This document shows, in pieces, positions 48,950 through 58,474 of a DNA stretch of 64,000 nucleotides (positions are counted from its first letter, which is position 1; each line of letters starts with the position of its first letter). The position numbers and the translations under genes were made by a program. This stretch comes from Bradyrhizobium iriomotense (GTDB taxonomy: Bacteria; Pseudomonadota; Alphaproteobacteria; Rhizobiales; Xanthobacteraceae): the NCBI RefSeq assembly GCF_018129405.1, contig NZ_JAFCLP010000015.1, forward strand, positions 62,001 to 126,000, given 5' to 3'. The notes beneath the pieces are model-generated. The model was given only the letters and a program-made list of their open reading frames with translations, ran no database searches and had not been told where the DNA came from.

Positions 48950-48995
48950 TAGGTCTCCTAATCTTGATCGAAAGCGAGAGTCCGGCGAGCGAAAG
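48950..48995 (+). promoter_or_regulatory. Candidate AraC operator in front of the siderophore biosynthesis genes
   Basis: TAGG-tct-CCTA dyad at 48950-48960, followed by two direct CGAAAG repeats at 48969-48974 and 48990-48995, 21 bp apart (two helical turns, as usual for AraC half-sites). The same arrangement occurs before the siderophore receptor gene. It lies 220 bp before the methyltransferase start. Confidence 0.5.
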
Positions 48996-49214
48996 CCTGT
49001 CCCTAGGTTGCACGCGGGCGCTGTGCCAGTAACGAGTTCGGCGGCACTTCTTGCCGCGCGCTGGAAGCGACCGTCAGTGCGACCAACCTGCTCAATGAGA
49101 AATATGTCTGCGCTTGGCCTCCGCCAACCAGTGCTCCTGATGAGTCGCTCGAACGAGCGTGGCCACGGCTTCCTTGAGGTCGTGACGAGCGCGCAACGGA
49201 CCTGAGGATCGGGC

Positions 49215-49871
49215 ATGAAGCACGTGACGGACATCCAGATACGACAATACGCGGTCGAATTCGGCACGCGTCAAACCGAGGTGCAGAGGAAATTACGCGA
49301 AGAAACCCTGGCGCTGCCCGAAGGCACTATGGTGACATCGCCCCCTGCCGGCCAGTTGCTCGCTTTCTTGATGAAGACAATCGGTGCGAAGCGGGCGCTG
49401 GAGATCGGCACCTACACCGGCTACAGCGCGCTTGCCATGGCACTCGCGTTACCGCCGGACGGCCGGCTCATTACGCTGGATGCCAGCGAAGAATGGACAG
49501 CGATCGCACGCTGTTACTGGCGGAAGGCGGGGGTGACAGACCGCGTCGCGCTTGAGCTCGGCGATGCCATCGTATCGCTCGAGCGCCTTCTTGGCGATGA
49601 AGGCGAGGGAGCGTTCGATTTCGTCTACATCGATGCCGACAAGGAAAACTACGACACCTATTACGAGTACAGCCTGCGTTTCATCCGGCCGGCCGGACTG
49701 ATTTGTTTCGACAACGTGTTCTGGGGGCGATCGGTCGCCGATCCTCAAGACCACAGCTCAGAAACCGTGGCTATGCGCCGCCTCAATGTGAAGATCCGTG
49801 ACGATGAGCGGGTAGACATGTCCATGTTGCCGCTTGGCGACGGGATGACCCTGGTTCGCCGCCGATCGTGA
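49215..49871 (+). CDS. Class I SAM-dependent O-methyltransferase (catechol/caffeoyl-CoA OMT-like)
   Basis: A 218-residue protein of the Methyltransf_3 family. It has the SAM motif LEIGTYTGYSALAMAL, the metal/substrate part FDFVYIDADKENYDTYYEY, and FDNVFWGRSV. These features match cation-dependent catechol-type O-methyltransferases. It precedes the isochorismate synthase by 146 bp on the same strand. Methylation of a catechol oxygen would impair iron binding, so a role in tailoring or in detoxifying 2,3-DHB is puzzling. Membership in the siderophore transcription unit is inferred from position only. Confidence 0.85.
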   Translation: MKHVTDIQIRQYAVEFGTRQTEVQRKLREETLALPEGTMVTSPPAGQLLAFLMKTIGAKRALEIGTYTGYSALAMALALPPDGRLITLDASEEWTAIARCYWRKAGVTDRVALELGDAIVSLERLLGDEGEGAFDFVYIDADKENYDTYYEYSLRFIRPAGLICFDNVFWGRSVADPQDHSSETVAMRRLNVKIRDDERVDMSMLPLGDGMTLVRRRS

Positions 49872-49892
49872 GCGGCTGCTTTCGTAAGCCGC
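49872..49892 (+). terminator. Small hairpin after the methyltransferase gene
   Basis: GCGGCT and AGCCGC inverted around a 9-nt loop, directly after the stop codon. No T-run; may reduce rather than stop read-through into the isochorismate synthase gene. Confidence 0.3.
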
Positions 49893-50017
49893 GGTTGGAT
49901 CCCGAAGCTGGAATAATCGTGATGAGCAAACAGGGACCTACCGGACCGATTGACGATCGCCGGGGCGATATCGGGGCGTAACAGATATTCCATCCACAAC
50001 GAACACCGGAGCGCAGC

Positions 50018-51226
50018 ATGGCAACTCCACTTATCTGGATAGACGAAGAAGTGCAGACGGAGCCTGCGCTCGCTCGTCCAATTCCCTTTGTCTTCAAGAC
50101 AGCCGGTGAGACGATGCTCGCGCTCGGGCAGATTGCGACCCTGGGCGATGGTGCGCTTGCGGACCTTGCGGATCTCACGGCCGATTTCTTCGAGAAGCGA
50201 ACGGAGGGGCCGGACGTTCTCGTTGGCGCTCTACCATTCGATCGAACGCAGCCATCGTATCTTGTTCAGCCCGAACGCGTTCTTCGCGTCCAGGGGAAGC
50301 ATGACATCGGCGCCATCCCCGGCCTCGGCGGTGGCGCATCATCGCATGCGGTCGCCGCCAGGATCCTGTCGGTCGATCCGGACCCGGCTGCCGCCGAGTT
50401 CGCCAATGCCGTTGCTGTCGCTCTCGATCAGTTGAACGCGCCGGGGGCCACCTTGCGCAAGGTCGTCCTGTCACGCAGCCTGAAAGTGACGGCGAACCGC
50501 GATTTCTCCGCGGCCGACCTGATGCGCAAGCTTTCCGCGGACGAAAGTGTCACGGTTTTTGCGACCCCTTTGCCGGCACGTTCGCATAGGCTCCGCAGCC
50601 TTATCGGCGCAACGCCGGAACTCCTTCTCGAGAAGCGGGGCGGGCATATCGTTTCTCATCCGCTCGCCGGCTCGGCCCGTCGCCATCGTGACACGGAGGA
50701 GGACCGCCAGGCTGGCGTCCGACTTCTCGCCTCCGACAAGGATCGCCGCGAGCATGCAATGGTGGTCGAGTCCATTCTGGATATTCTCGCACCGTATTGC
50801 GTCGATCTTTCGGCACCCGAAGGCACCTGTTTGCGGGCAACGGCAAGCATGTGGCATCTCGGCACGCGTATCGTTGGGCAGCTCAAGGACGCTTCGCTGT
50901 CATCGGCCCATTTCGCCGGCCTCCTGCATCCGACGCCTGCGGTCTGCGGCCTGCCGCGCAATCTCGCAAACGACCAGATCGTGAAACTCGAGCCCTATGA
51001 TCGGGAGTTCTACGCCGGCGCCGTCGGCTGGTGCGACTCGGCGGGTGACGGGCGCTGGCATGTATCCATCCGTTGCGCCGAACTCGACGGCAATCATGCG
51101 CGGCTCTATGCGGGCGCCGGCATCGTGCCGGGATCGACGCCGGAGGGCGAGGTGATTGAAACCTCCGCCAAGTTCCGCGCAATGCTGGATGCCTTCGGCA
51201 TCGATGGCGGCAGGTTTGACGAGTGA
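50018..51226 (+). CDS. entC: Isochorismate synthase (DhbC/EntC type)
   Basis: A 402-residue chorismate-utilising enzyme. It has KVVLSRSLKV, GATPELLLEKRGGHIVSHPLAGSARR, HAMVVESILDILAPYC, and the C-terminal LHPTPAVCGLP with GAVGWCDSAGDGRWHVSIRCAEL and YAGAGIVPGSTPEGE. It converts chorismate to isochorismate, the first step to 2,3-dihydroxybenzoate. It lies 8 bp upstream of the DHB-AMP ligase gene. Salicylate-forming enzymes share this fold, but entA and entB homologues nearby fix the pathway. Confidence 0.95.
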   Translation: MATPLIWIDEEVQTEPALARPIPFVFKTAGETMLALGQIATLGDGALADLADLTADFFEKRTEGPDVLVGALPFDRTQPSYLVQPERVLRVQGKHDIGAIPGLGGGASSHAVAARILSVDPDPAAAEFANAVAVALDQLNAPGATLRKVVLSRSLKVTANRDFSAADLMRKLSADESVTVFATPLPARSHRLRSLIGATPELLLEKRGGHIVSHPLAGSARRHRDTEEDRQAGVRLLASDKDRREHAMVVESILDILAPYCVDLSAPEGTCLRATASMWHLGTRIVGQLKDASLSSAHFAGLLHPTPAVCGLPRNLANDQIVKLEPYDREFYAGAVGWCDSAGDGRWHVSIRCAELDGNHARLYAGAGIVPGSTPEGEVIETSAKFRAMLDAFGIDGGRFDE

Positions 51227-51234
51227 GGCCCACC

Positions 51235-52863
51235 ATGCTGGAGCTGAAGCAAGTCTGGCCGGAGAAATATGCTCAGCGCTATCGCGAGAAAGGCTATTGG
51301 CGCGGAGAAACCATGTTCGGCTTTCTCGCGCAGCGCGCCCGCGAGACCCGCGATCATATTGCCGTCATTGGCGGCGAGCAGCGCTGGACCTATGCGGAGC
51401 TGCTTGAGCGGGCCAATGAAAACGCCGCCCGCTTCCTCGCGCTCGGGCTTCGTCCCGGCGAACGGGTTGTGGTGCAATTGCCCAATATACCGGAATTCCT
51501 GTCCGTCGTTTTCGGACTTTTTCGCGCCAATCTCATTCCGGTTTTTGCGCTTCCTGCCCATCGCGTCACCGAGATCTCGCATTTCGTGGAGAAGGCGCAG
51601 GCGAGCGCTTACGTGATCGCGGCCGGGGATGGAGGCTTCGACTACCGGGTCCTCGCCCGCGAGGTGCGGGCGCGGACTGTCGGCCTTGGCCATGTCGTGG
51701 TGATTGGCCAAGCGGAAGAATTTCGTGCGCTTGACGATATACCTCGCAGCGAGCAGGCGCTTCCACCGCTTCCTTCGCCGGCCGCAGTCGCTCTTCTGCA
51801 GATATCGGGCGGCAGCACGGGCCTGCCGAAGCTCATCCCGCGCACGCATGACGACTATATCTACAGCTTCCGTGCCAGCGCCGATATCTGCGGCCTGGGC
51901 AAAGACAGCATCTTCATGGCGGCCTTGCCGGTCGCCCATAATTTTCCGATGAGTTCGCCGGGCGTTTTCGGTGCTCTCTATGCCGGTAGCCGTATCGTCA
52001 TGTGCCCGTCTCCCGCTGCGGAGACGGCCTTCGCTCTGATCGAACAGGAGCGTGTGACGATGACCGGCGTCGTCCCTCCGCTGGCGCTGTTATGGATGCA
52101 AGCAGCCTCGACGTCCAAGTATGACATCTCAAGTCTCGAAGTCCTGCTCGTCGGCGGCGCGAAATTCATTCCCGAGGCGGCTTCCCGCGTCCGGGCCGCG
52201 CTCGGCTGCACTCTGCAGCAGGTCTTCGGCATGGCCGAGGGGCTGGTGAATTATACGCGACTCGACGATCCCGACGACATCATCGTCAACACGCAGGGCA
52301 GGCCGATCAGCCCCGACGACGAGGTGCTGATCGTCGACGATCACGGCAATCCGGTTGCCGCCGGCGAGCCTGGTCAGTTGCTCACACGCGGACCCTATAC
52401 CATTCGGAGCTACCACAACGACGATGCCGCGAACGCGCGTGCCTTCACGCAGGACGGTTATTATTGCACGGGCGACATCGTTTCGCGCACGGAGGAAGGC
52501 TATCTCGTGGTGCAGGGACGAGCGGGAGACCATATCAACCGTGCAGGTGAGAAGGTTTCCGCCGAAGAGATCGAGGATCATCTTTTGGCTCATCCCGGCG
52601 TCTTCGATGCGGCGGTGGTTTCGATCCCGGATCCCTATCTCGGCGAACGAAGTTGCGCTTTCATCATTGCGAAAGGGGAGCAGCCAAGAGTGGTGGCGCT
52701 CAAGGCGTTCGTGCGCGGCCGTGGTCTCGCCGAGTTCAAGGTGCCCGACCAGATCATCTTCGTCGATGCCTTTCAGACGACGGCGGTCGGCAAAGTCAGC
52801 CGCAAGGTGCTGCGTCAGCAGCTTCGCGAGCAATTTATCAACACCGTAGCGACGGAGGCCTAA
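51235..52863 (+). CDS. entE: 2,3-dihydroxybenzoate-AMP ligase
   Basis: A 542-residue stand-alone adenylation enzyme. Core motifs are ISGGSTGLPKLIPRTH (A3), VGGAKFIPEAASR, FGMAEGLVNYTRLDD (A5), YCTGDIVSRTEEGYLVVQGRAGDHINRAGEKVSAEEIE (A7-A8 region, listed as its conserved core), and the catalytic lysine region TAVGKVSRKVL. It activates DHB and loads it on the aryl carrier protein at 53512-53769. ATG at 51235 preferred over the GTG four codons upstream. Confidence 0.95.
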   Translation: MLELKQVWPEKYAQRYREKGYWRGETMFGFLAQRARETRDHIAVIGGEQRWTYAELLERANENAARFLALGLRPGERVVVQLPNIPEFLSVVFGLFRANLIPVFALPAHRVTEISHFVEKAQASAYVIAAGDGGFDYRVLAREVRARTVGLGHVVVIGQAEEFRALDDIPRSEQALPPLPSPAAVALLQISGGSTGLPKLIPRTHDDYIYSFRASADICGLGKDSIFMAALPVAHNFPMSSPGVFGALYAGSRIVMCPSPAAETAFALIEQERVTMTGVVPPLALLWMQAASTSKYDISSLEVLLVGGAKFIPEAASRVRAALGCTLQQVFGMAEGLVNYTRLDDPDDIIVNTQGRPISPDDEVLIVDDHGNPVAAGEPGQLLTRGPYTIRSYHNDDAANARAFTQDGYYCTGDIVSRTEEGYLVVQGRAGDHINRAGEKVSAEEIEDHLLAHPGVFDAAVVSIPDPYLGERSCAFIIAKGEQPRVVALKAFVRGRGLAEFKVPDQIIFVDAFQTTAVGKVSRKVLRQQLREQFINTVATEA

Positions 52864-52864
52864 G

Positions 52865-53515
52865 ATGAGGCTGCCGAAAATAGCGAGCTACGAGCTTCCT
52901 TTCGTCGCACAGATTCCACTCGCACGCGCCAAATGGGCTTTCGATCCCAACCGTGCCGCGTTGCTGATCCATGACATGCAAAACTACTTCGTCACTGCTT
53001 TCGAACCGGACGCTTCGCCGATTACTCCGGTCATTGCCAACATCGTTCGCCTGAAAACTGCGGCGGTGATGGCGGGAATGCCGGTCTTCTATACGGCGCA
53101 GAACGGTAACCAGGATCGCCGCGACCGGGGACTCCAAGCCGATCTTTGGGGACCGGGGATGACCACCATGCCGGAACATCAGCCCATCATCGATCTGCTG
53201 CGTCCGGCGGCGGACGATATCGTTCTCGTCAAGCATCGCTATAGCGCCTTTCAGAAGAGCAATCTTGCTGATCTGATGCGGGTGCGCGGCCGCGACCAAA
53301 TCGTCATCAGCGGGATCTACGCGCATATCGGTTGCCTGATGACGGCAGGCGAGGCATTCCAGCGAGACATCCAGCCGTTCTTCGTCGCTGATGCGACGGC
53401 CGACTTTTCGCGTGAGCAACACGATATGGCCTTGAGCTATGTCGCCGCGACTTGTGGAATTCCCTTGTCGGCCGAGGCGCTCATCTGCGCGATGAAAGGG
53501 AGGGCGAACGCATGA
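52865..53515 (+). CDS. entB: Isochorismatase (EntB N-terminal domain only)
   Basis: A 216-residue isochorismatase ([60 protein letters not shown]). It cleaves isochorismate to 2,3-dihydro-2,3-DHB. In Escherichia coli EntB the aryl carrier domain is fused behind this part; here that domain is a separate gene overlapping by 4 bp. Confidence 0.95.
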   Translation: MRLPKIASYELPFVAQIPLARAKWAFDPNRAALLIHDMQNYFVTAFEPDASPITPVIANIVRLKTAAVMAGMPVFYTAQNGNQDRRDRGLQADLWGPGMTTMPEHQPIIDLLRPAADDIVLVKHRYSAFQKSNLADLMRVRGRDQIVISGIYAHIGCLMTAGEAFQRDIQPFFVADATADFSREQHDMALSYVAATCGIPLSAEALICAMKGRANA

Positions 53516-53769
53516 CGAAGCCGCTCAGCCTCGACCTCATGCGCGAAGACGTCGCCGGCATGATCCATATCGACTCCGCGGAGATCGGTGACGATGACAA
53601 TCTGATTGACCTCGGACTCGACTCGATGCGTGCCATGAACCTGGTGCTGCTCTGGCAGGAACGGGGCGTGGATCTCGACTTCTCCCAAATGGCCACGTGT
53701 CCGACGCTCGCCGGCTGGTGGCAGCTCGTCAAACGGCGCATGAACGAGATCGTGGAGGCACGATCATGA
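53512..53769 (+). CDS. Stand-alone aryl carrier protein
   Basis: An 85-residue carrier protein. The phosphopantetheine serine is S38 in LIDLGLDSMRAMNL. It corresponds to the C-terminal part of bifunctional EntB/DhbB. It overlaps the isochorismatase and the synthetase genes by 4 bp each, so all three are coupled. It needs a phosphopantetheinyl transferase, and none is in the window. Confidence 0.93.
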   Translation: MTKPLSLDLMREDVAGMIHIDSAEIGDDDNLIDLGLDSMRAMNLVLLWQERGVDLDFSQMATCPTLAGWWQLVKRRMNEIVEARS

Positions 53770-56700
53770 CGGCAGAGAGCGTGAGGGTCGCCCCTGATCG
53801 GCCCGTGCGCGAGCTTGCCTTGACGCAGGCGCAATCCGGTATCTGGTTCGCACAGAGCATCGACCCGACCAATCCCGTCTTCAATACCGGGCATTATGTC
53901 GAAATCGATGGAAAGCTCGATGTGGCGGCATTCGAGACCGCGGTTCGGCAGCTAGCGATGGAGGCCGATGGCCTGTCCGTTCGCATCACCGGCAAGGGTG
54001 CGCAGATCGTCGAGGAGCGCAATCGACCGCTGCTCGAAGTGGAAGATATGGCACTTCGCAGCGATCCGATGGGTTGTGCCCTGACGGCCATGCGAGCGGA
54101 TATGAACGGTCCTCTCGACCTGGCAAACGGGCCGCTTGCGCGGCAGATGCTCTTTCGTCTCGGCGCAGAACGTTACGTCTGGTATCAGCGCATGCATCAT
54201 GTGGTGACGGACGGGTTCGCGACAGGTCTCGTCACGCAGCGTATTGCGGAGATCTATAACGCTGCCGTCGCCGGCGGACCGAAAGGCGCAGAACTGACCG
54301 CTCTCAATGTCGCCGTTGACGAAGAGAAGGCGTATCGAGGATCGGAACGGTCCAGGCGGGATGCGGGCTATTGGCACGAAGCCTTGCGCGATATGCCGGA
54401 GGTGGCGGGTCTGAAGGCGGGGCTGGCGCGCTCCGCGTCATCCTATGACCACGTCGAAAGAATGCTCGCACCAGATATTTGCGACAGCCTGCTGCGCCTT
54501 GCTCGCACGACCCAAATTTCCTGGGCAGATGTTCTGACGGCGCTGGCCGGGGCCTATTTCGCCCGTCATGTCAGGCGCAATGAAGTCACGATCGGCGTGC
54601 CGTTCATGGGGCGTTTCGGTTCGCCGGCGGCTCGTGTTCCGACGATGCTGATGAACATATTGCCGCTGCGTCTCGACGTCGACGAGGAGGGAGAGCTTGT
54701 CCATTGGCTCGCGAAGGCGGCCGGCCGAATGGCGCGAGATCGCCGCCATGGGCGCCATCGCAGCGAACAGATGCGTCGCGACCTCGGACTCCTTGGCGGC
54801 CAACGGCGGCTCTACGGTCCTCTCGTCAACATTCTGCCCTTCGATGCACTCCCAAGGCTTGCTGGCCTGGAAACAAGGCTTACCACTCTGGGAACCGGGC
54901 CGGTTGACGACATCACCTTCACCTTTCGCGGCGATCCGGCTGCCTGGTGTCTCAGCCTTGAAGTCGATACCAATCCCATTCTCTGCGAAGCGGGGGAGAC
55001 CGAGAGCCACGCCAACCGCCTTGCGAATTTCGTCGGCGCGGCCGTCGAGGCGGCCCTTGCGGGCCGGTCGCTGCGCGAGGTTGCAACGGTCACAGATGAG
55101 GAGCGTTGCTGGCTGCTCGGGCGTCTGAACGATACCGCACATCCGGTCACAGGCAGGACGCTGTCGCAGCTGCTGGAAGACAGCTTCGTTTCTTTTGCCG
55201 ACAGGCAGGCGCTACGCTTCGGTGGCCGCTCTCTCACGTATGCCGAACTTGATCGCCGTACGGCGGCGTTGGCGGAGGCGCTTGTCGAGCGCGGCGCCGG
55301 ACGGAATGCGATCGTGGCCGTGTCGCTGCCGCGGTCACTCGATCTTGTCGTGGCGCTGATTGCGATCCTGCGCGCAGGTGCGGCCTATATGCCGCTCGAT
55401 CTCGGCCATCCGCGGGAGCGGCTGGACAGGATCCTGGCGTCGTCGCGCCCGATTCTCGTCCTTGGTGCTGAGGACAGCGAACCGCTCGGTACAATCGAGA
55501 TGTTTTCGCCGCCTGCCTGGCCGACCGTGCCGCAGGGTCGCGCTCTTGGGCAGACAACCGGTGAGAGTGCGGCCTATGTGATCTATACGTCTGGCTCCAC
55601 CGGCGAGCCGAAGGGCGTCGTGGTCGAGCATGCGGCGATCATCAACCGGCTCGAATGGATGCGGCAGCATTACGGCTTCAGCTGTGACGATGTCATCCTG
55701 CAAAAGACCCCGATGACCTTCGACGTTTCCGTTTGGGAATTCTTCCTTGCCTTCCTTTCTGGCGGAATCCTCGTGATTGCTCCGCCTGACGCGCACAAGG
55801 ACCCGAAGGCGATAGCGCAGATCATCCGCGACGAGAGGATCACGACGATCCATTTCGTGCCCTCGATGTTGTCGGCCTTTCTAGCGGAGCCCGGTTCGCG
55901 CGGTATCGCGATGAAACGGGTCTTCTGCAGCGGCGAGGAGCTCACGGCCGATCTGCGCGATCGCTTTCATGAGCGGATGGCAGCGGAGCTCCACAATCTC
56001 TATGGTCCGACCGAAGCTGCGGTCGACGTCAGCTATTGGCCGGCCGTCGTAGGCGATTCCTCGCGCCCGGTCCCGATCGGCTACCCGGTCTGGAACACAC
56101 GTCTTTACGTGCTTGATGACCATCTGCGACCTGTGCCGGTCGGTGTCGAGGGGCATCTCTACCTTGCCGGAGTTCAACTGGCGCGCGGATATCTTGGCCA
56201 GAAGGAGCTGACCGCGAAACGCTTTGTCGCCGATCCCTTTCATCCCGGACAGCGGATGTACTGTACCGGCGATCTCGCGCGTATTCGTGCGGATGGCGCG
56301 ATCCTCTATCTCGGACGTTCCGATCATCAGATCAAACTACGCGGCCTGCGCATCGAACTCGGCGAGATCGAAGCGGCGATCCTGTCTCATCCGGTGGTGA
56401 CACAGGCGGTGGTTGTCCTGCGGGAGGATCAGGCGGGAGAAAAGCGCATCGTTGCCTATGCGACCCTGGAAGGCGGTGAGGCGGACAAGGGAGCCGAGGA
56501 TGACATTCTCGCCCACGCCAAACGCTTTCTGCCGGACTACATGATGCCCTCGGCGGTCGTCGTGCTCCAGGCGCTACCGGTGAGCACCAGCGGTAAGCTC
56601 GATCGCAGGCTGCTGCCGGCACCTGTCTTCGCCGGCGGCCGCGGCCACGCGCCTGCCACGGACAATGAAAAGCTCGTTGCGATGCTGTTCGAGCGGCTCT

Positions 56701-57716
56701 TGGAGGCTGAGGGGCCGTTCCAGGTCGATGATGATTTCTTCGATCTCGGCGGGCATTCGCTCCTGGCGGTGGAACTGATGCTGCACCTGCGCGAAACGAC
56801 CGGTCATGAACCAGGCATCGGTATCCTGTTCGAGCATTCCACCATCGGCAGGCTGGCGAAATATCTGGATCAAGGGCTAGCGAGCGAAGGCGCGGGACTG
56901 CAGCCGTTGGTCAAGCTCAACGCGGCTGACCGGGGCAGGGCACCGGTGTTCATGCTCCACCCGGCCGGCGGGCTTTGCTGGTGCTACAATGGACTGGCCC
57001 GAGCGCTCGGTGTCGACAGGCCCGCCTGGGGCGTTCAGGCTCTGGCGCTCGATCCTGATGAGCAAGCGCCGGGAAGCCTTGATGATATGGCACGCGACTA
57101 TGCGCGCCGCATCGCGTTCATCGCAGACCGACAGATGATTCACCTCGTCGGCTGGTCGATCGGCGGTATCCTTGCGCAGGCGATCGCGGTGCATTTGATA
57201 GAGATGGGGCAGAAGGTCGGCGTTGTTGCCATGCTGGACGCTTATCCCTGCGATTGCTGGCGCGATGAGCCAGATCCGGGGGCGGGTGCCGAATTGAAGG
57301 CACTGCTTGCGATCGGCGGCCACGATCCCGACGGACTGCCGGAACTGCCGCTGACGCGCGAGGCGGTCATGACTTTTCTTGCCGAGAGCGAAAGTCCGCT
57401 CGGTCGGCTGCCCGCGGCGGCGCTCGATGGCATGGTCCGGGTGGTGGCTCTCAACAATCGCCTGGTGCGTGGGCATCGCCATAGCCGCTACGATGGTCCG
57501 GTGTTGCACTTTCGGGCGGCCGGGGATCAAGCCAGAGACCGGACAGGCCTTCGGCCGGAAAGCTGGAGGCCCTACATCGGTTCACTCGATATCCGGGATG
57601 TCCCTCTGGTTCACGCACACATGACGGGCGCCGAAGCCGTGCTCCATGTCGCGCCGATGTTGAATACCGCGCTTCTCGAGCACGAGATGGGAAGAGCAAA
57701 GGGAGATGAGCCGTGA
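53766..57716 (+). CDS. entF: Nonribosomal peptide synthetase, EntF-like (C-A-T-TE)
   Basis: A 1316-residue single-module synthetase. Condensation domain (about 15-440) with HHVVTDG at 144-150; adenylation domain (about 470-950) with YTSGSTGEPKGVV, FDVSVWEFF near 652 and YGPTEAAVDVSYW; carrier domain with S998 (LGGHSLLAVEL); thioesterase (about 1060-1310) with S1131 in GWSIGG. The residues I can place in the adenylation pocket (DV and W in FDVSVWE, H and F in HFVPS, VD in AAVDVSYW) agree with the serine code of EntF. It should join DHB and serine and cyclise the product, giving an enterobactin-like trilactone. Confidence 0.93.
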   Translation: MTAESVRVAPDRPVRELALTQAQSGIWFAQSIDPTNPVFNTGHYVEIDGKLDVAAFETAVRQLAMEADGLSVRITGKGAQIVEERNRPLLEVEDMALRSDPMGCALTAMRADMNGPLDLANGPLARQMLFRLGAERYVWYQRMHHVVTDGFATGLVTQRIAEIYNAAVAGGPKGAELTALNVAVDEEKAYRGSERSRRDAGYWHEALRDMPEVAGLKAGLARSASSYDHVERMLAPDICDSLLRLARTTQISWADVLTALAGAYFARHVRRNEVTIGVPFMGRFGSPAARVPTMLMNILPLRLDVDEEGELVHWLAKAAGRMARDRRHGRHRSEQMRRDLGLLGGQRRLYGPLVNILPFDALPRLAGLETRLTTLGTGPVDDITFTFRGDPAAWCLSLEVDTNPILCEAGETESHANRLANFVGAAVEAALAGRSLREVATVTDEERCWLLGRLNDTAHPVTGRTLSQLLEDSFVSFADRQALRFGGRSLTYAELDRRTAALAEALVERGAGRNAIVAVSLPRSLDLVVALIAILRAGAAYMPLDLGHPRERLDRILASSRPILVLGAEDSEPLGTIEMFSPPAWPTVPQGRALGQTTGESAAYVIYTSGSTGEPKGVVVEHAAIINRLEWMRQHYGFSCDDVILQKTPMTFDVSVWEFFLAFLSGGILVIAPPDAHKDPKAIAQIIRDERITTIHFVPSMLSAFLAEPGSRGIAMKRVFCSGEELTADLRDRFHERMAAELHNLYGPTEAAVDVSYWPAVVGDSSRPVPIGYPVWNTRLYVLDDHLRPVPVGVEGHLYLAGVQLARGYLGQKELTAKRFVADPFHPGQRMYCTGDLARIRADGAILYLGRSDHQIKLRGLRIELGEIEAAILSHPVVTQAVVVLREDQAGEKRIVAYATLEGGEADKGAEDDILAHAKRFLPDYMMPSAVVVLQALPVSTSGKLDRRLLPAPVFAGGRGHAPATDNEKLVAMLFERLLEAEGPFQVDDDFFDLGGHSLLAVELMLHLRETTGHEPGIGILFEHSTIGRLAKYLDQGLASEGAGLQPLVKLNAADRGRAPVFMLHPAGGLCWCYNGLARALGVDRPAWGVQALALDPDEQAPGSLDDMARDYARRIAFIADRQMIHLVGWSIGGILAQAIAVHLIEMGQKVGVVAMLDAYPCDCWRDEPDPGAGAELKALLAIGGHDPDGLPELPLTREAVMTFLAESESPLGRLPAAALDGMVRVVALNNRLVRGHRHSRYDGPVLHFRAAGDQARDRTGLRPESWRPYIGSLDIRDVPLVHAHMTGAEAVLHVAPMLNTALLEHEMGRAKGDEP

Positions 57717-58474
57717 GCGAGTTCGAGGGCAAGACGGTGTTCTTGACTGGCGCAGCCGGTGGAATTGGGCTTGCGGTGGTCAAGGCGTTGTTGCGGGAGG
57801 GCGCGACAGTCTTTGCCACCGATCATTCGGCGGGCACGCTGGTCGAGCTTGCCTGCGACAATCTCTTCGCTCGTTCGCTCGACGTGACCAATGGCGCCGA
57901 CGTGGAGCGCGTTATCGGAGAGATGGACGCGCAATGCGGTGGCATCGACTTCGGCGTCAATGTCGCTGGCGTGCTTGCCACGACCGCGGTCGTGGAAACG
58001 AGCGACGCAGAATGGGAGCGAGTCTTTGCTGTCAACGTGGCCGGGGTGTTCCATGTCTCCCGAGCGCTTGCCCGCCGTATGGCGCCGCGTCGCAAAGGCA
58101 GTATCGTCACGGTAAGCTCCAATGCCGCGGGCATTCCGCGCAAGAATATGGCGGCTTATGCAGCCTCGAAAGCGGCTGCGACCATGTTCACCCGTTGCCT
58201 CGGCCTGGAACTGGCCGAGTATGGCATTCGCTGCAATATCGTGGCTCCCGGATCGACGCTGACGCCGATGCAGACGGGCATGTGGAGCGACGAGCGCGGT
58301 GGTGAGCGGGTGATTGAGGGCTCCCTTGAGAATTTCAAGACCGGCATTCCGCTTCGCAAGCTTGCGACCCCTGAGGATATCGCCAATTCGATCCTGTTCC
58401 TGCTATCGGAGAAGGCAGGGCACATCACGATGGCCGATATCTATGTCGACGGAGGCGCAACGCTGCATGCATGA
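57713..58474 (+). CDS. entA: 2,3-dihydro-2,3-dihydroxybenzoate dehydrogenase
   Basis: A 253-residue SDR with a GTG start on the overlap with entF (GTGA). Cofactor motif TGAAGGIGLAV, NVAGVLATT, catalytic Ser in VSSNAAGIPRKNMAAYAASKAA (YxxxK = YAASK), and a C-terminus HITMADIYVDGGATL typical of EntA/DhbA. It oxidises dihydro-DHB to 2,3-DHB with NAD+. Confidence 0.94.
   Translation: MSEFEGKTVFLTGAAGGIGLAVVKALLREGATVFATDHSAGTLVELACDNLFARSLDVTNGADVERVIGEMDAQCGGIDFGVNVAGVLATTAVVETSDAEWERVFAVNVAGVFHVSRALARRMAPRRKGSIVTVSSNAAGIPRKNMAAYAASKAAATMFTRCLGLELAEYGIRCNIVAPGSTLTPMQTGMWSDERGGERVIEGSLENFKTGIPLRKLATPEDIANSILFLLSEKAGHITMADIYVDGGATLHA

Larger units (their letters stand above)
48787..49008 (+). repeat. 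Long direct repeat, left copy (araC 3' end plus operator)
   Basis: Diverged direct repeat of 60519-60744. Similarity begins at GAGCAGGCC and stops after CCCTAGGT, in both cases right after the putative operator. The two copies bracket the siderophore biosynthesis genes (49215-59390), 11.7 kb apart. Confidence 0.75.
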
